Shown here in pieces: positions 5,426 to 6,927 of a DNA stretch of 6,927 nt. Source of the stretch: an uncultured Ruminococcus sp. (GTDB lineage Bacteria; Bacillota; Clostridia; UBA1212; UBA1255); contig CACZOW010000091.1 in assembly GCA_902782885.1 (NCBI GenBank), forward strand, positions 1 through 6,927, read 5' to 3'. How positions within the stretch are numbered: the stretch's first letter is position 1; each line of letters begins with the position of its first letter. The notes beneath the pieces are model-generated. The model did not search any database and was not told the origin of the DNA. It saw only the letters and a list, made by a program, of their open reading frames with translations. A program made the translations under genes and the position numbers.

Positions 5426-6910
5426 ATGGGTAAGATCGGTTTTGACAGCGAGCTCTATATGGAGAAGCAGACCCGCCACATCATCGAACGCATTTCCAAA
5501 TTCAACAACAAGCTTTATCTGGAATTCGGCGGCAAGATCTTCGACGATCTTCACGCGGCGCGCGTGCTGCCGGGTTTCGATGTAAACGGCAAGATCAAAC
5601 TGCTGCAGAAGCTCCGCGACAAAGCGGAGGTCGTGATCTGCGTCAACGCCGCCGACATAGAAAAGACCAAAATGCGCGCGGATATCGGCATCACCTACGA
5701 TCTGGAAGTGCTCCGGCTCATTGACCTGATCAGCAAGATGGGCATACTGGTGAGCGCGGTGGTCATCACGCAGTACGTGGGCCAGCAGGCGGTGGAGGGC
5801 TTTATAAAGCGCCTTGATCACATCGGCATGCGGCACTATCTGCATTACCGGATCTCGGGCTATCCGGCCAACGTGAGCACCATTGTCAGCGACGAAGGCT
5901 ACGGCAAGAACGAGTTCGTGGAGACGGAGCGGCCGCTGGTCGTTGTCACCGCCCCCGGGCCCGGCAGCGGCAAGCTGGCCACGTGCCTCTCCCAGCTGTA
6001 CCACGAATATAAGCGCGGCAGAGTGGCGGGCTACGCCAAATTTGAGACGTTCCCGATCTGGAACCTGCCGCTGAAACACCCCGTGAATCTGGCGTACGAG
6101 GCTGCCACCGCCGATCTGATGGACGTCAACATGATCGACCCGTTCCATCTCGAGGCGTACGGCGTGTCTACGGTCAACTACAACCGCGATATCGAAGCGT
6201 TCCCCGTGCTCCGCAATATACTGACAATGATCACCGGCGACCCGGATTTCTACCGTTCGCCCACGGACATGGGCGTCAATATGGCGGGCTACTGCATCAC
6301 CGACGATCAGGTCTGCCGGGAGGCGTCGTGCCAGGAGATCATCCGCCGCTACTACAAGACGGCCTGCCAGTGCAAGCTGGGCCGCGAGAAGCCCGAGCCG
6401 CTGGAGAAGATCGTTATGATCATGCAGCAGCTGGGTCTTAAGACCACCGACCGCAGGGTGGTGGTGGCCGCGAAGCAGAAGATGACGGATTCGGGCTGCC
6501 CCGCGTGCGCAATTGAACTGGACGACGGCACGATCATTACCGGCCGCAAGACGCAGCTCATGAGCGCCTCTGCCAGCTGTGTGCTGAACTCCATCAAGCA
6601 TCTGGGGGGTATTGCCGACGAGATAATGCTGATCACGCCCGAAACGCTGGAACCGATCCTGGATCTGAAGCACAACGTGCTGGGTTCCGCCAGCCCGGTG
6701 CTGAAGCTGGATGACGTGCTCACCGCGTTGTCGATCAGCGCCGTGATGAATCCGTACGCCCGCCAGGCGGTGCAGTACCTGAGGCTGCTCAAGGGCTGCG
6801 ACATGCATTCCAGCCAGCTGCTGCGCAGCGGCGACGAAGGTACGATCCGCAAACTGGGCATGAATCTCACGTGCGAACCGGTATTCCCGGAGAACGACAT
6901 ATTGCTGTAA
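5426..6910 (+). CDS. UPF0371/DUF1846 family protein
   Basis: This is a complete 494-residue member of the UPF0371 (DUF1846) family, widespread in Firmicutes and Actinobacteria, about 490-505 residues long and of unknown biochemical function. Recognition rests on long stretches I recall from the family: the IGFDSELY start, KLYLEFGGK at 29-37, RVLPGFD at 46-52, GITYDLEVLRLID at 88-100, TIVSDEGYGKN at 152-162, a P-loop-like APGPGSGKLATCLSQLYHE at 176-194, KFETFPIWNLPLKHP at 205-219, NMIDPFHLEAYG at 235-246, NYNRDIEAFPVL at 251-262 and SPTDMGVNMAGY at 278-289. The GPGSGK segment suggests nucleotide or phosphate binding but is not proof of ATP hydrolysis. A CPAC pair lies at 358-361 in the C-terminal half, which has an alpha/beta pattern. 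No signal peptide or membrane segment is seen, so it is probably cytosolic. It is transcribed away from rhaA, with its own promoter and no downstream partner in view. No terminator is visible before the window ends. Confidence 0.95.
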   Translation: MGKIGFDSELYMEKQTRHIIERISKFNNKLYLEFGGKIFDDLHAARVLPGFDVNGKIKLLQKLRDKAEVVICVNAADIEKTKMRADIGITYDLEVLRLIDLISKMGILVSAVVITQYVGQQAVEGFIKRLDHIGMRHYLHYRISGYPANVSTIVSDEGYGKNEFVETERPLVVVTAPGPGSGKLATCLSQLYHEYKRGRVAGYAKFETFPIWNLPLKHPVNLAYEAATADLMDVNMIDPFHLEAYGVSTVNYNRDIEAFPVLRNILTMITGDPDFYRSPTDMGVNMAGYCITDDQVCREASCQEIIRRYYKTACQCKLGREKPEPLEKIVMIMQQLGLKTTDRRVVVAAKQKMTDSGCPACAIELDDGTIITGRKTQLMSASASCVLNSIKHLGGIADEIMLITPETLEPILDLKHNVLGSASPVLKLDDVLTALSISAVMNPYARQAVQYLRLLKGCDMHSSQLLRSGDEGTIRKLGMNLTCEPVFPENDILL

Positions 6911-6927
6911 AACGATCCGAATAAAAA

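Noticed and set aside
5399..6808. 469-codon minus-strand open frame antisense to the UPF0371 gene
   Set aside because: The plus-strand product matches a conserved family along its full length. The antisense frame is a by-product of GC-rich third positions.

Overview
The window looks like chromosomal DNA from a moderately GC-rich, anaerobic Firmicute of the Clostridia type, possibly a gut or rumen organism. The basis is the closeness of the RhaA and UPF0371/DUF1846 proteins to clostridial versions as I remember them, strong AGGAG-type ribosome binding sites, and sigma-A-like promoters. The taxonomic call is an inference.

Layout. (1) Positions 55-2283, plus strand: a 742-residue secreted lipoprotein with a lipobox Cys25 and three tandem copies of a roughly 220-residue domain that I do not recognise. 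(2) Positions 2326-2372: a strong hairpin with a C(UUCG)G tetraloop, serving as a terminator between convergent genes. (3) Positions 4593-2390, minus strand: a probable two-gene transcript. It encodes L-rhamnose isomerase (rhaA) and then a stand-alone zinc/homocysteine S-methyltransferase domain protein. It is driven by a near-consensus promoter at 4675-4703 with an 8-bp tandem repeat just upstream of the -35 box. (4) Positions 4594-5425: an 832-bp gap between divergent genes, with no convincing coding sequence. It holds three copies of a 38-39 nt inverted-repeat element (arms GTGGGACAAAA, 13-nt loop), a 22-bp-period imperfect repeat and a 27-bp tandem repeat. (5) Positions 5426-6910, plus strand: a full-length 494-residue UPF0371/DUF1846 protein, a conserved family of unknown function, with its own likely promoter at 5291-5319.

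Functional picture. RhaA converts L-rhamnose to L-rhamnulose, which points to use of plant or microbial rhamnose. No kinase, aldolase or transporter is in view, so the rest of the pathway must lie elsewhere. The methyltransferase is probably the homocysteine half of a split methionine synthase or a related corrinoid system, and its link to rhamnose is not obvious. The lipoprotein and the UPF0371 protein have no evident link to either.

I see no phage, CRISPR, transposase, rRNA or tRNA. Nothing here amounts to a clear new multi-gene system. The best leads are the triplicated lipoprotein domain and the hairpin repeat family.
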